8,768 nucleotides of DNA from Verrucomicrobia bacterium UBA1211 (GTDB taxonomy: Bacteria > Verrucomicrobiota > Kiritimatiellia > RFP12 > UBA1067). The stretch is from positions 20,227 to 28,994 of the forward strand of contig DBXN01000077.1 of assembly GCA_002309585.1 (NCBI GenBank). The letters run 5' to 3'. Of the stretch, positions 1-5,379 are shown piece by piece. A program made the position numbers and the translations under genes. The number at the start of each line of letters is the position of its first letter. Within the stretch, counting starts at the first letter, position 1. Below the pieces are notes generated by a model. That model was given only the letters and a program-made list of their open reading frames with translations, did not search any database and was not told the DNA's origin.

Positions 1-1573
1 CGCGGCGCGCGGCGATCTCCTCTTCGCTCAACGCCGCGTTCAGCGTCCGTGACGGGATGTCGATATCGATCCGGTCGCCATCCTTCAGCAGACCGATCAA
101 TCCGCCTTCGGCGGCTTCCGGCGAGACATGGCCGATGCAGGCACCGTGTGTCGCGCCCGAGAAACGGCCATCGGTGATCAACGCGACCGATTCGCCCAGT
201 CCCGCGCCGATGATGTAGGCGGTCGGCGCCAGCATCTCCTGCATCCCGGGACCGCCGCGCGGTCCCTCGTAACGGATCACGACCACGTTGCCGGGCTTGA
301 CCTTACCGTGAAGGATCCCCTCGCACGCCTCTTCCTGCGAATCAAAGCAGACGGCGGTTCCGGAGAAGGTCATCATGGACGCGTAAACGCCGGCCTTCTT
401 TACGACGCTGCCCGCTTCGGCGAGATTGCCGTAGAGGACAGCGAGGCCGCCGTCTTTGGAGTAGGGGTTCTCAAGGGTGCGGATGACCTCGTCGTTGGAG
501 ACTTTCGCGTCGGCGATGTTCTCGCCCAGCGTCTTACCGGTGACCGACGGTGTGGAAAGGTCGAGCAACCCGTCAATCGCGCTGATGCGCTTGAGAATGG
601 CCGAGATGCCGCCCGCCGCCTCGACATCCTCCATGTGGTAGTTGGACGATGGCGCGACCTTGCAGATGTGGGGGCATTTCGCGGCGATGGCGTTGATCCG
701 CTTCAGGTCATACGGGACACCCGCCTCGCGGGCGAACGCCAGTGTGTGGAGGACGGTGTTGGAGCTACCGCCCATCGCCATGTCGAGGGTGAAGGCGTTG
801 TCGATCGAGGCGAGGGTGATCAGGTCGCGCGGACGCGGCGAACCGCTCTTCGCCATTTCGACGATCCGTTCGGCGGCGGCCTTCCAAAGCGCCTTGCGGG
901 CGGGGTCCACGGCGAGAATCGTCCCGTTTCCGGGGAGAGCGAGTCCGAGCACCTCGCACAGGCAGTTCATCGAGTTGGCGGTGAACATGCCGGAGCAGGA
1001 GCCGCAACCCGGGCAGGCGGTCTCTTCGATCGCCTGGAGCTCGTCTTCGCTGATGAGGTTATTGGTTCGCGCGGCGACCGCCTCGAAAATGGTGTTCAGA
1101 TCGGTCGCTTTGCCGGTCTTGGGATGGACGCCGGCTTTCATCGGACCGCCGCTGGCGAAGATCGTCGGGATGTTCGCACGGAGCGCGCCGAGGATCATGC
1201 CGGGAACGATCTTGTCGCAGTTTGGGATACAGATCATCGCGTCAAAGCAGTGCGCGGCGACCATGCTCTCAACCGAGTCGGCGATCAGTTCGCGGCTCGG
1301 AAGCGAGTATTTCATGCCTTTGTGGGCCATCGCGATACCGTCGCAGATGCCGATCGTGTTGAACTCGAACGGGACGCCACCCGCTTCCCGGATGCATTGC
1401 TTGACCCAGTCGCCGACCTGGCGCAGGTGGCAGTGGCCGGGGATCACATCGATGTAGGAGTTGCAGACGCCGATAAAGGGTTTGTCCAGATCCGCGCGTT
1501 TCAAACCGAGCGCGAAGAGGAGGCCGCGGTGGGGGGCGCGTTCAATTCCTTTTTTGACCTGATCGCTGTTCAT
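1..1573 (-). CDS. ilvD: Dihydroxy-acid dehydratase, C-terminus cut by window edge
   Basis: IlvD dehydrates 2,3-dihydroxy-isovalerate and 2,3-dihydroxy-3-methylvalerate to the 2-keto acids in valine, isoleucine and leucine synthesis; it is a cytosolic Fe-S enzyme. 524 codons are visible without a stop; the family is usually about 555 residues, so roughly 30 C-terminal residues lie off the left edge. Visible landmarks: GVPFEFNTIG near residue 67, CDG at 77-79, NCDKIVPGM at 118-126 (Cys119 as cluster ligand, Asp120/Lys121 at the magnesium site, with Asp78 at the matching spacing), CPGCGSCSGMFTANSMN with cluster Cys193, and TDGRFSG with the catalytic Ser472. The third cluster ligand is less clear; Cys37 in GVCNSY is a candidate. 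The ATG at 1573 follows AAGGAG with 9-nt spacing; the site overlaps the efpL stop, so ilvD is probably the last visible gene of the operon and translationally linked to efpL. Identification is secure; only the C-terminus is unseen. Confidence 0.97.
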   Translation of the reverse strand, partial: MNSDQVKKGIERAPHRGLLFALGLKRADLDKPFIGVCNSYIDVIPGHCHLRQVGDWVKQCIREAGGVPFEFNTIGICDGIAMAHKGMKYSLPSRELIADSVESMVAAHCFDAMICIPNCDKIVPGMILGALRANIPTIFASGGPMKAGVHPKTGKATDLNTIFEAVAARTNNLISEDELQAIEETACPGCGSCSGMFTANSMNCLCEVLGLALPGNGTILAVDPARKALWKAAAERIVEMAKSGSPRPRDLITLASIDNAFTLDMAMGGSSNTVLHTLAFAREAGVPYDLKRINAIAAKCPHICKVAPSSNYHMEDVEAAGGISAILKRISAIDGLLDLSTPSVTGKTLGENIADAKVSNDEVIRTLENPYSKDGGLAVLYGNLAEAGSVVKKAGVYASMMTFSGTAVCFDSQEEACEGILHGKVKPGNVVVIRYEGPRGGPGMQEMLAPTAYIIGAGLGESVALITDGRFSGATHGACIGHVSPEAAEGGLIGLLKDGDRIDIDIPSRTLNAALSEEEIAARR

Positions 1574-1582
1574 GTTGGGATT

Positions 1583-1589
1583 CTCCTTA
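1583..1589 (-). promoter_or_regulatory. ilvD ribosome binding site overlapping efpL stop
   Basis: Read on the minus strand the bases are TAAGGAG: the TAA stop of efpL provides the first bases of the AAGGAG Shine-Dalgarno site for ilvD, 9 nt before its ATG. The arrangement suggests ribosomes ending efpL can feed ilvD initiation. The overlap is seen; coupling is inferred. Confidence 0.8.
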
Positions 1590-2168
1590 GAATTTTGAGA
1601 CGGTCGCGCGGGAGAGATAGGTGCCTGTGGCGGTATCGACGATGATCTCCTCGCCGGCCTCCAGATACTCCGGCACCATCACCACCAGTCCGGTCTGGCA
1701 GGTGGCGGGTTTGTTGCGGGAGGTGACGGTTGCGCCCTTCATCACGGGATCGCAGGATTCGATGGTCAGCGTGACCTTCTGCGGCAACTCAATCGCCAGC
1801 ACCTTCCCGTCGGAAAGGAGCGCGAAGATGCCTTCCATCTCTTCGACCAGATAGGGGAGCTGATCCTCGATCGCGTCCCGCGGAAGCTGGAACTGGTCAT
1901 AGGTCTCCGTGTCCATAAACGTGTAGAGGTCGCCCTCTTTGTAGAGGTACTGGATCTCGCGCCGTTCCAGATCGATGTCCGTATACAGTTCATCGCCCTT
2001 CACGGCCGCGTCGAGTTTGTTTTTGGTGATCAGATTGCGGAAGCGGAACCGGTAGATCGAGGCCGCGCCCCGCGCGCTGGGGGTGGAGACCTTCAGGTCT
2101 TCCACCACGTGGGGCAGGTTGTTGATTCCGACAATCGAACCTTTTTTCAATTCAGATGCTTTAGGCAT
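1587..2168 (-). CDS. efpL: EF-P-like elongation factor EfpL (YeiP family)
   Basis: 193 residues, full family length. EF-P proteins bind the ribosome next to the P-site tRNA and relieve stalling at proline-rich motifs. This protein matches the EfpL/YeiP branch rather than classical EF-P. It starts MPKASELKKG, carries TPSARGAA at 29-36 in the loop that reaches the peptidyl-transferase centre, and has Arg33 at the tip where classical EF-P has a modifiable lysine or arginine in a different context. E. coli EfpL has SPTARGAA with Arg33 at the same number. Three beta domains are expected: a KOW-like one to about residue 65, then two OB folds. The C-terminal part has the conserved RNKPA and GLVVMVPEYL strings. 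The open frame runs further upstream, but the ATG at 2168 has GGAG 8 nt before it and gives the family N-terminus. It lies 41 bp after the glycosyltransferase and 13 bp before ilvD. If a classical efp exists elsewhere in the genome, the two would share the task. Confidence 0.93.
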   Translation of the reverse strand: MPKASELKKGSIVGINNLPHVVEDLKVSTPSARGAASIYRFRFRNLITKNKLDAAVKGDELYTDIDLERREIQYLYKEGDLYTFMDTETYDQFQLPRDAIEDQLPYLVEEMEGIFALLSDGKVLAIELPQKVTLTIESCDPVMKGATVTSRNKPATCQTGLVVMVPEYLEAGEEIIVDTATGTYLSRATVSKF

Positions 2169-2209
2169 TGGTGTTTCTCCATGATTACGTTCAAACGGAA
2201 AGGGACCCG

Positions 2210-3340
2210 TCACCGGAATTTCGGGTAGAGCTGCCGGTAGACGGAAAGGGTTTCGGAGGCGGCCTTCTCCCATGTGAGCGCCTGGGCGTGGGCGAGGCCT
2301 TTGGCACGGAAGGTGTCGTGCCAGTCCAGCGAGACGGTCGCGGTATGGATCGCCTTGCTCCACTCCTGGCGGTCCGTGGGATGCACCACCTTCGCTGCAC
2401 CGCCGGTCACCTCCTTCAGGACATTGATGGCGGAACAGATCACCGGCGTTCCGCAGGCCATCGCCTCCAGAACGGGGAAACAGAAACCCTCGACCAGACT
2501 GGGGAAGAGGAAGACCCGCGCCGCCGTATAGAGCAGGGGCATCTCCGCATCGGGAAGTTGGGGCAGCCAAATGAGCTGCGATTCGTCCAGCCCCAGCTGC
2601 TCGGCCTCTTTGCGCAGGGGGTGGTTGGCACTGTCGAATCCCGCGATGACAAGCGGAAGCGTGGCGGTCGGGTCGGCGTTGGCCTGGGCATGCAGCAGGG
2701 TGGTCAGGTTTTTGTGCGGCTCATCCGATCCGACGTAGAGAAGAAACCGGTCCGGCAGGTGGTGTATCCTGCGAAACGCTTCGGCGGCATCCTCCGGTTG
2801 CGGATAGAAGATCGGGTCGACTCCCGGCGGAATGACGATGCCGCGCGCCAGAATCCGCCGGCCGAAGAACTTCGCGGCGGTCTTGAGCGTGTCGGACGAA
2901 CTGCCGATCAGCTTCCGGGCATGGTGGATCGCCCGGAAAGCGGTGAAACGCCAGAGGAATTTAAACCAGAACGAACTGTAGCGCGGATGCGAGATGGGAA
3001 GGATATCGTGTAGGGTCAGCACGAGGCGGCCCGGAATGCGGATCGGGGTGAAGGCGCTGGGCGCATGCGTCACTTGGGGCTTGAGCGATCGGATCAGCTT
3101 CTGGGCCTTGCTGCGGCCCGATCGGGAGAGCGGGTCGAGCGTGAGCGGGTGAACCGTCACCTGCGGGTGTTCGGGGAGCCAGGGGGCCTCCGCTTCGCCG
3201 ATAATCACATGCAGCCGCTCATCCGGCTCCAACTGCGGCGGTAGGGCACGCAACAGCGAACGGGTGTACCGTTGGATCCCGGAAGGGGCTCCGACGGCCA
3301 TCCGCGCATCGAACACGATCGTATGGACCTGATTCTCCAT
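2210..3340 (-). CDS. Glycosyltransferase, GT4-type (group 1)
   Basis: 376 residues from the ATG at 3340. It is predicted to move a sugar from a nucleotide-activated donor onto a surface glycan or other acceptor at the cytoplasmic side of the membrane; donor and acceptor cannot be read from sequence. The fold should be GT-B. The N-terminal half shows FDAR (10-13) and SGIQRYT (20-26), typical of the glycine-rich acceptor-side loop of mannosyltransferase-like GT4 enzymes, and TLHDILP near 109-115. The C-terminal half shows YVGSDEPHKN (202-211, Lys210 expected to contact donor phosphates) and EGFCFPVLE (284-292), the E-x7-E signature, followed by AMACGTPV. No membrane segment or signal peptide is seen. 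An ATG 12 nt upstream (3352) would add four residues, but it has no good ribosome binding site, whereas 3340 has GGGGA 5 nt before it. It is the only envelope-type gene among the minus-strand genes. Confidence 0.9.
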   Translation of the reverse strand: MENQVHTIVFDARMAVGAPSGIQRYTRSLLRALPPQLEPDERLHVIIGEAEAPWLPEHPQVTVHPLTLDPLSRSGRSKAQKLIRSLKPQVTHAPSAFTPIRIPGRLVLTLHDILPISHPRYSSFWFKFLWRFTAFRAIHHARKLIGSSSDTLKTAAKFFGRRILARGIVIPPGVDPIFYPQPEDAAEAFRRIHHLPDRFLLYVGSDEPHKNLTTLLHAQANADPTATLPLVIAGFDSANHPLRKEAEQLGLDESQLIWLPQLPDAEMPLLYTAARVFLFPSLVEGFCFPVLEAMACGTPVICSAINVLKEVTGGAAKVVHPTDRQEWSKAIHTATVSLDWHDTFRAKGLAHAQALTWEKAASETLSVYRQLYPKFR

Positions 3341-3435
3341 AAATGTCCCCATACTTTACCAAAAAAGGGAAGAGGGGGCAAGGATGCGTGGCGAAACGGG
3401 GGCGATGGGATCCTGTCCTGTCATTCCCGTGGGGA
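3341..3435 (-). other. gmk-glycosyltransferase gap, no clear signal
   Basis: About 95 bp. On the minus strand it is C-rich, ending in a pyrimidine run with six T just before the glycosyltransferase start. I see no convincing hairpin terminator and no good promoter, so read-through from gmk is likely. Confidence 0.4.
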
Positions 3436-4032
3436 TCAGGTATGGATGCCGCTTTTGACGTTGATGATGTCGCACAGGCGGCGGAAGGCCATCTCCAGAT
3501 CGTCATTCACGACGCGATACATGTATTCATCGGCGTGGGTCATCTCCTCCTGGGCGTTGGCCAGGCGCTTCTCGATTACCTCCGGGGCGTCGGTGCCCCG
3601 GTTCTCAAGACGTTGCCGCAGCACCTCCAGGGAGGGCGGCTGGATGAAGATGTCCACGAACCCGTCCCGCATCGGATTGTCCGGGGGAAGGGCGGCGACG
3701 GTCTGGCGGACCTGCTGCGCGCCTTTCACGTCGATGTCCAGCAGCATGCACTGCCGCTCGTTCAACACCTCGAGGATCGGGGCCTTGAGCGTACCGTAAT
3801 AGTGGTCGTGAACCAAGGCATACTCCAGAAACCGCTCTTCCTTGATGAACCGTGCGAAGGTTTCCTCCGGAAGAAAGTGGTAGTCCACCCCGTCCTCCTC
3901 ATTCACGCGCGGCTGGCGCGTGGTACAGGAGATGGAGTAGCAGAGTTCCGGATAGGTCTGCAACAGCAGGTCGCAAAGCGTCGTCTTGCCCGCGCCGGAT
4001 GGGGCGGAGATCACGATGAATAACGGTTTCAT
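3436..4032 (-). CDS. gmk: Guanylate kinase
   Basis: 198 residues, typical for bacterial guanylate kinase, which converts GMP and ATP to GDP and ADP in the cytosol (purine salvage and GTP supply). The Walker A loop is APSGAGKTT at 10-18, with Ala where most homologues have Gly. The GMP-binding region has SCTTRQPR (35-42, Arg39 and Arg42), GVDYHF (48-53, Tyr51) and YYGT (78-81). LLDIDVKGAQQ (97-107) is the Walker-B-like strand, and the lid arginines sit in RLENRGTD (141-148). All key residues are present, so it should be active. The ATG at 4032 is preceded by AGGAAGG with 6-nt spacing. A strong stem-loop lies immediately upstream of this ribosome binding site. The protein contains two Pro-Pro motifs, including PPD at 116-118. 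It is the second gene of the likely operon. Many bacteria instead pair gmk with rpoZ, which is not seen here. Confidence 0.97.
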   Translation of the reverse strand: MKPLFIVISAPSGAGKTTLCDLLLQTYPELCYSISCTTRQPRVNEEDGVDYHFLPEETFARFIKEERFLEYALVHDHYYGTLKAPILEVLNERQCMLLDIDVKGAQQVRQTVAALPPDNPMRDGFVDIFIQPPSLEVLRQRLENRGTDAPEVIEKRLANAQEEMTHADEYMYRVVNDDLEMAFRRLCDIINVKSGIHT

Positions 4033-4052
4033 GGTCTTCCTTCCTCTCTAAA

Positions 4053-4083
4053 CGAAACGCCGGAGCGTGGCTCCGACGTTTCG
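4053..4083 (-). promoter_or_regulatory. 14-bp stem-loop ahead of gmk
   Basis: On the minus strand CGAAACG-T-CGGAGC pairs with GCTCCG-G-CGTTTCG around a CAC loop. In RNA this gives 14 consecutive pairs with one internal G-U pair. The same site on the plus strand would have a C/A mismatch, so the structure fits minus-strand RNA better. It starts 25 nt after the NYN stop and is followed by TTTAG and then the gmk ribosome binding site. It could be a weak intrinsic terminator or attenuator, or a stability or processing element that separates the two messages. The U-run is short, so full termination is doubtful. Confidence 0.6.
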
Positions 4084-4108
4084 GCGTAATGATTCAGACA
4101 GATCGGGT

Positions 4109-4969
4109 TCAGGCGGACGGCCCGGACGGATCCGACATGCGGGGAGGCGAGTCGATGATGCCTTTCGCCTCGTTTTCCCGATGCTTGCTGCGGCATTCGG
4201 AGCAGTAGAAGAAGGGCTTGTCCCAGGTGGTCTCCTCTTCCCGACCGCAGGTGTCGCAGACGCGGACCTGCTTGCGGTGCTCATTGCGGCAGGCCGAGCA
4301 GAAGAAGTCCGGGCCGGCCCAGGTGGTGACCTCTTCGCGGCCGCAATTCTTGCACTTGCGGGTCTGCTCCTCGCGGACAAGCCGGATCTGCTGGGCGTGC
4401 TCGTCCAGGAAGATCGGGGGAAGGTCCTGGATGCCGGAGGTGGTGAGCAGCATCGCGCTCGTCAGGAACTTGCCGTCGATATTGTTCATGCCGACGATCT
4501 GGACACGCTTGCCCATCGCCCGGATCCGCTTCAGGAGCGGAATGTAGTCCGCATCGCCGCCGACGAGGGTAGCGATATCAAACGCACCCGGCTGGGCGGC
4601 GTAGAAGAGCATCGAAGCGGCCAGCGCGACGTTGACCCACTTGTCATCCGGGCGGGCGTGCGGCTCGCGGCGGAAGTCGATCTCAAGGATCTCGGTGTCA
4701 TACGCGCATTGGAGCGCCAAAAAGTCGTAGAAGGCTTTTTGCTTCGCGGGATTGTATCCCTGTTTGTTGACGGGGATCGTCCCGAAATAATTCGTCCGGA
4801 CGACATCGACTTCCTGGTCGAGCACGTCGGCGATACCGTGAGCGATGATGTCTGGGATTTGCTTGTAGTCGATCTCAAACCCGGATTCCTCCCCGAGCGA
4901 TTCGAACAACACCTGTCGGCTGTGGTAAAGCCAACTTCCATCCACAAAGATCATTGTTTTAACTGACAT
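4109..4969 (-). CDS. NYN (LabA-like PIN) domain protein with two zinc ribbons
   Basis: 286 residues from the ATG at 4969 (GAGGGG 9 nt upstream); a start 32 codons further upstream is open but would lie on the promoter side and has no ribosome site. Residues 4-180 look like a NYN domain, a PIN-like metal-dependent nuclease fold: MIFVDGSWLY (6-15) with Asp10, DDKWVNVALAASML (108-121), and DIATLVGGDADYIPLL (131-146) with Asp139 and Asp141. NYN proteins are generally thought to cut or process RNA; the substrate here is unknown. In the K-G-V-D type motif the usual Asp is Asn113, and the later Asp is Ala118, so activity may be altered. The C-terminus has two similar zinc ribbons: Cys206/Cys209/Cys224/Cys227 and Cys238/Cys241/Cys256/Cys259, each with CGREE, TTW and a trailing His. 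They resemble small CxxC...CxxCR zinc ribbons and may bind nucleic acid or a partner. It heads the operon with gmk. The domain call is firm; the role is open. Confidence 0.85.
   Translation of the reverse strand: MSVKTMIFVDGSWLYHSRQVLFESLGEESGFEIDYKQIPDIIAHGIADVLDQEVDVVRTNYFGTIPVNKQGYNPAKQKAFYDFLALQCAYDTEILEIDFRREPHARPDDKWVNVALAASMLFYAAQPGAFDIATLVGGDADYIPLLKRIRAMGKRVQIVGMNNIDGKFLTSAMLLTTSGIQDLPPIFLDEHAQQIRLVREEQTRKCKNCGREEVTTWAGPDFFCSACRNEHRKQVRVCDTCGREEETTWDKPFFYCSECRSKHRENEAKGIIDSPPRMSDPSGPSA
4181..4354 (-). repeat. Two tandem zinc-ribbon units in the NYN gene
   Basis: Unit 1 covers 4354-4277 and unit 2 covers 4258-4181. Both encode CxxCGREE-x-TTW, then an aromatic pair, CSxCR and H. The match is visible at DNA level too: in the 30-nt stretch around the TTW codons I count 24 identical bases, which suggests a duplication that is not very old. 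Confidence 0.75.
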
Positions 4970-5008
4970 AGTACGAAACCCCTCTTTACCAAACGTATTA
5001 TTATCCAC

Positions 5009-5033
5009 TTCTATCGGCATACCGCCGGTAGAA
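5009..5033 (-). promoter_or_regulatory. Stem-loop in the NYN operon leader
   Basis: On the minus strand TTCTA-C-CGGC and GCCG-A-TAGAA pair around GGTAT, with one C/A mismatch. It lies within the predicted 5' leader of about 70 nt, roughly 40 nt before the NYN start codon. It may affect translation or mRNA stability, or be incidental. Confidence 0.35.
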
Positions 5034-5044
5034 AAACGGGTGCC

Positions 5045-5072
5045 ATTATGCAAATGTGACACCAAAAGTCAA
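5045..5072 (-). promoter_or_regulatory. Sigma-70-like promoter for the minus-strand operon
   Basis: On the minus strand TTGACT (5072-5067) and CATAAT (5050-5045) are separated by 16 bp; each hexamer differs from consensus by one base. T-rich DNA lies just upstream of the -35 box, as in UP elements. Transcription would start near 5038, about 70 nt before the NYN ATG at 4969. This start also argues against the longer NYN reading frame that begins at 5065. Confidence 0.65.
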
Positions 5073-5127
5073 ACAAAAATCAAAACCAAATCCCTTTCAC
5101 GCTCTGTTTCCGGGTCGAAGTTCGAAA

Positions 5128-5161
5128 GGGGGAAGGGGAGTGGGGGACAGAGGAAACGGGG
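5128..5161 (+). other. Potential G-quadruplex tract
   Basis: Four G-runs of 5, 4, 5 and 4 bases are separated by loops of 2, 3 and 11 nt. The last run is followed by CCCC, making a GGGGCCCC palindrome that competes with it. It lies between the two divergent promoters, about 80-110 bp upstream of the plus-strand -35 box. Confidence 0.5.
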
Positions 5162-5173
5162 CCCCTCACCGGG

Positions 5174-5192
5174 TGTCGCTGCGATAGCGACA
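5174..5192. repeat. Perfect 7-bp inverted repeat, 5-nt loop
   Basis: TGTCGCT and AGCGACA flank GCGAT. It sits about 50 bp upstream of the plus-strand -35 box and has no T-run, so it is not a terminator. It could be an operator for a regulator of the surface-protein gene; that is inference. Confidence 0.45.
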
Positions 5193-5239
5193 GCATCAAA
5201 CGCTTTCGTCGCGGCTGGTTTGGGCGGGCAATTTCGTGC

Positions 5240-5269
5240 TTTACAGTTTTTAGGGCTTCTTAGTATACT
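5240..5269 (+). promoter_or_regulatory. Sigma-70-like promoter for the surface-protein gene
   Basis: TTTACA (5240-5245) and TATACT (5264-5269) are separated by 18 bp, one mismatch from consensus in each box. The -10 box lies inside a perfect 10-bp palindrome, TAGTATACTA (5261-5270). Transcription would start near 5276, leaving a leader of about 100 nt. Confidence 0.7.
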
Positions 5270-5285
5270 ATTCCCACAATCATGG

Positions 5286-5315
5286 GTGTTTTGTTTCAAT
5301 TTGGAGACAAAACAC
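5286..5315 (+). promoter_or_regulatory. 12-bp stem-loop in the 5' leader
   Basis: GTGTTTTGTTTC pairs with GAGACAAAACAC around a 6-nt loop (AATTTG), with one G-U pair in RNA. It starts about 10 nt after the predicted transcription start. Further short inverted repeats follow (ACACG/CGTGT at 5312-5326, CCGTAT/ATACGG at 5327-5351, ATAC/GTAT at 5346-5359), some mutually exclusive. The leader could stabilise the mRNA or act as a regulatory switch. Confidence 0.55.
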
Positions 5316-5379
5316 GCGTGACGTGTCCGTATGTTAACGGAGCGGATACGGTTCGGTATGTCTGAGGAGGAAGAATATC

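Larger units (their letters stand above)
4970..5379. other. Divergent intergenic region
   Basis: 410 bp without a credible gene. It holds a promoter for each strand, an A/T-tract stretch (5058-5098), a G-rich tract (5128-5161), an inverted repeat (5174-5192), and the leader of the plus-strand gene from about 5276. The spacing between the two promoters leaves about 170 bp for regulator binding. No homology to a known riboswitch or small RNA was recognised. Confidence 0.8.

Noticed and set aside
128..1645. Long plus-strand open frame (505 codons) opposite ilvD
   Set aside because: It is antisense to a clear IlvD coding frame, resembles no family, and is explained by high GC content and codon bias.
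2168..3013. Plus-strand open frame opposite the glycosyltransferase
   Set aside because: Antisense shadow of a gene with clear GT4 motifs.
3353..3381. Possible minus-strand promoter (TTGCCC, 17 bp, TAAAGT) before the glycosyltransferase
   Set aside because: Only four of six matches in each box, and the transcript would begin almost at the start codon.
5040..5321. Small open frames on both strands of the divergent region
   Set aside because: No ribosome binding site, low-complexity basic or proline-rich composition, and they overlap both promoters.
5276..5379. Known riboswitch in the leader
   Set aside because: I looked for conserved strings of common classes such as c-di-GMP and found none; left as an unassigned structured leader.
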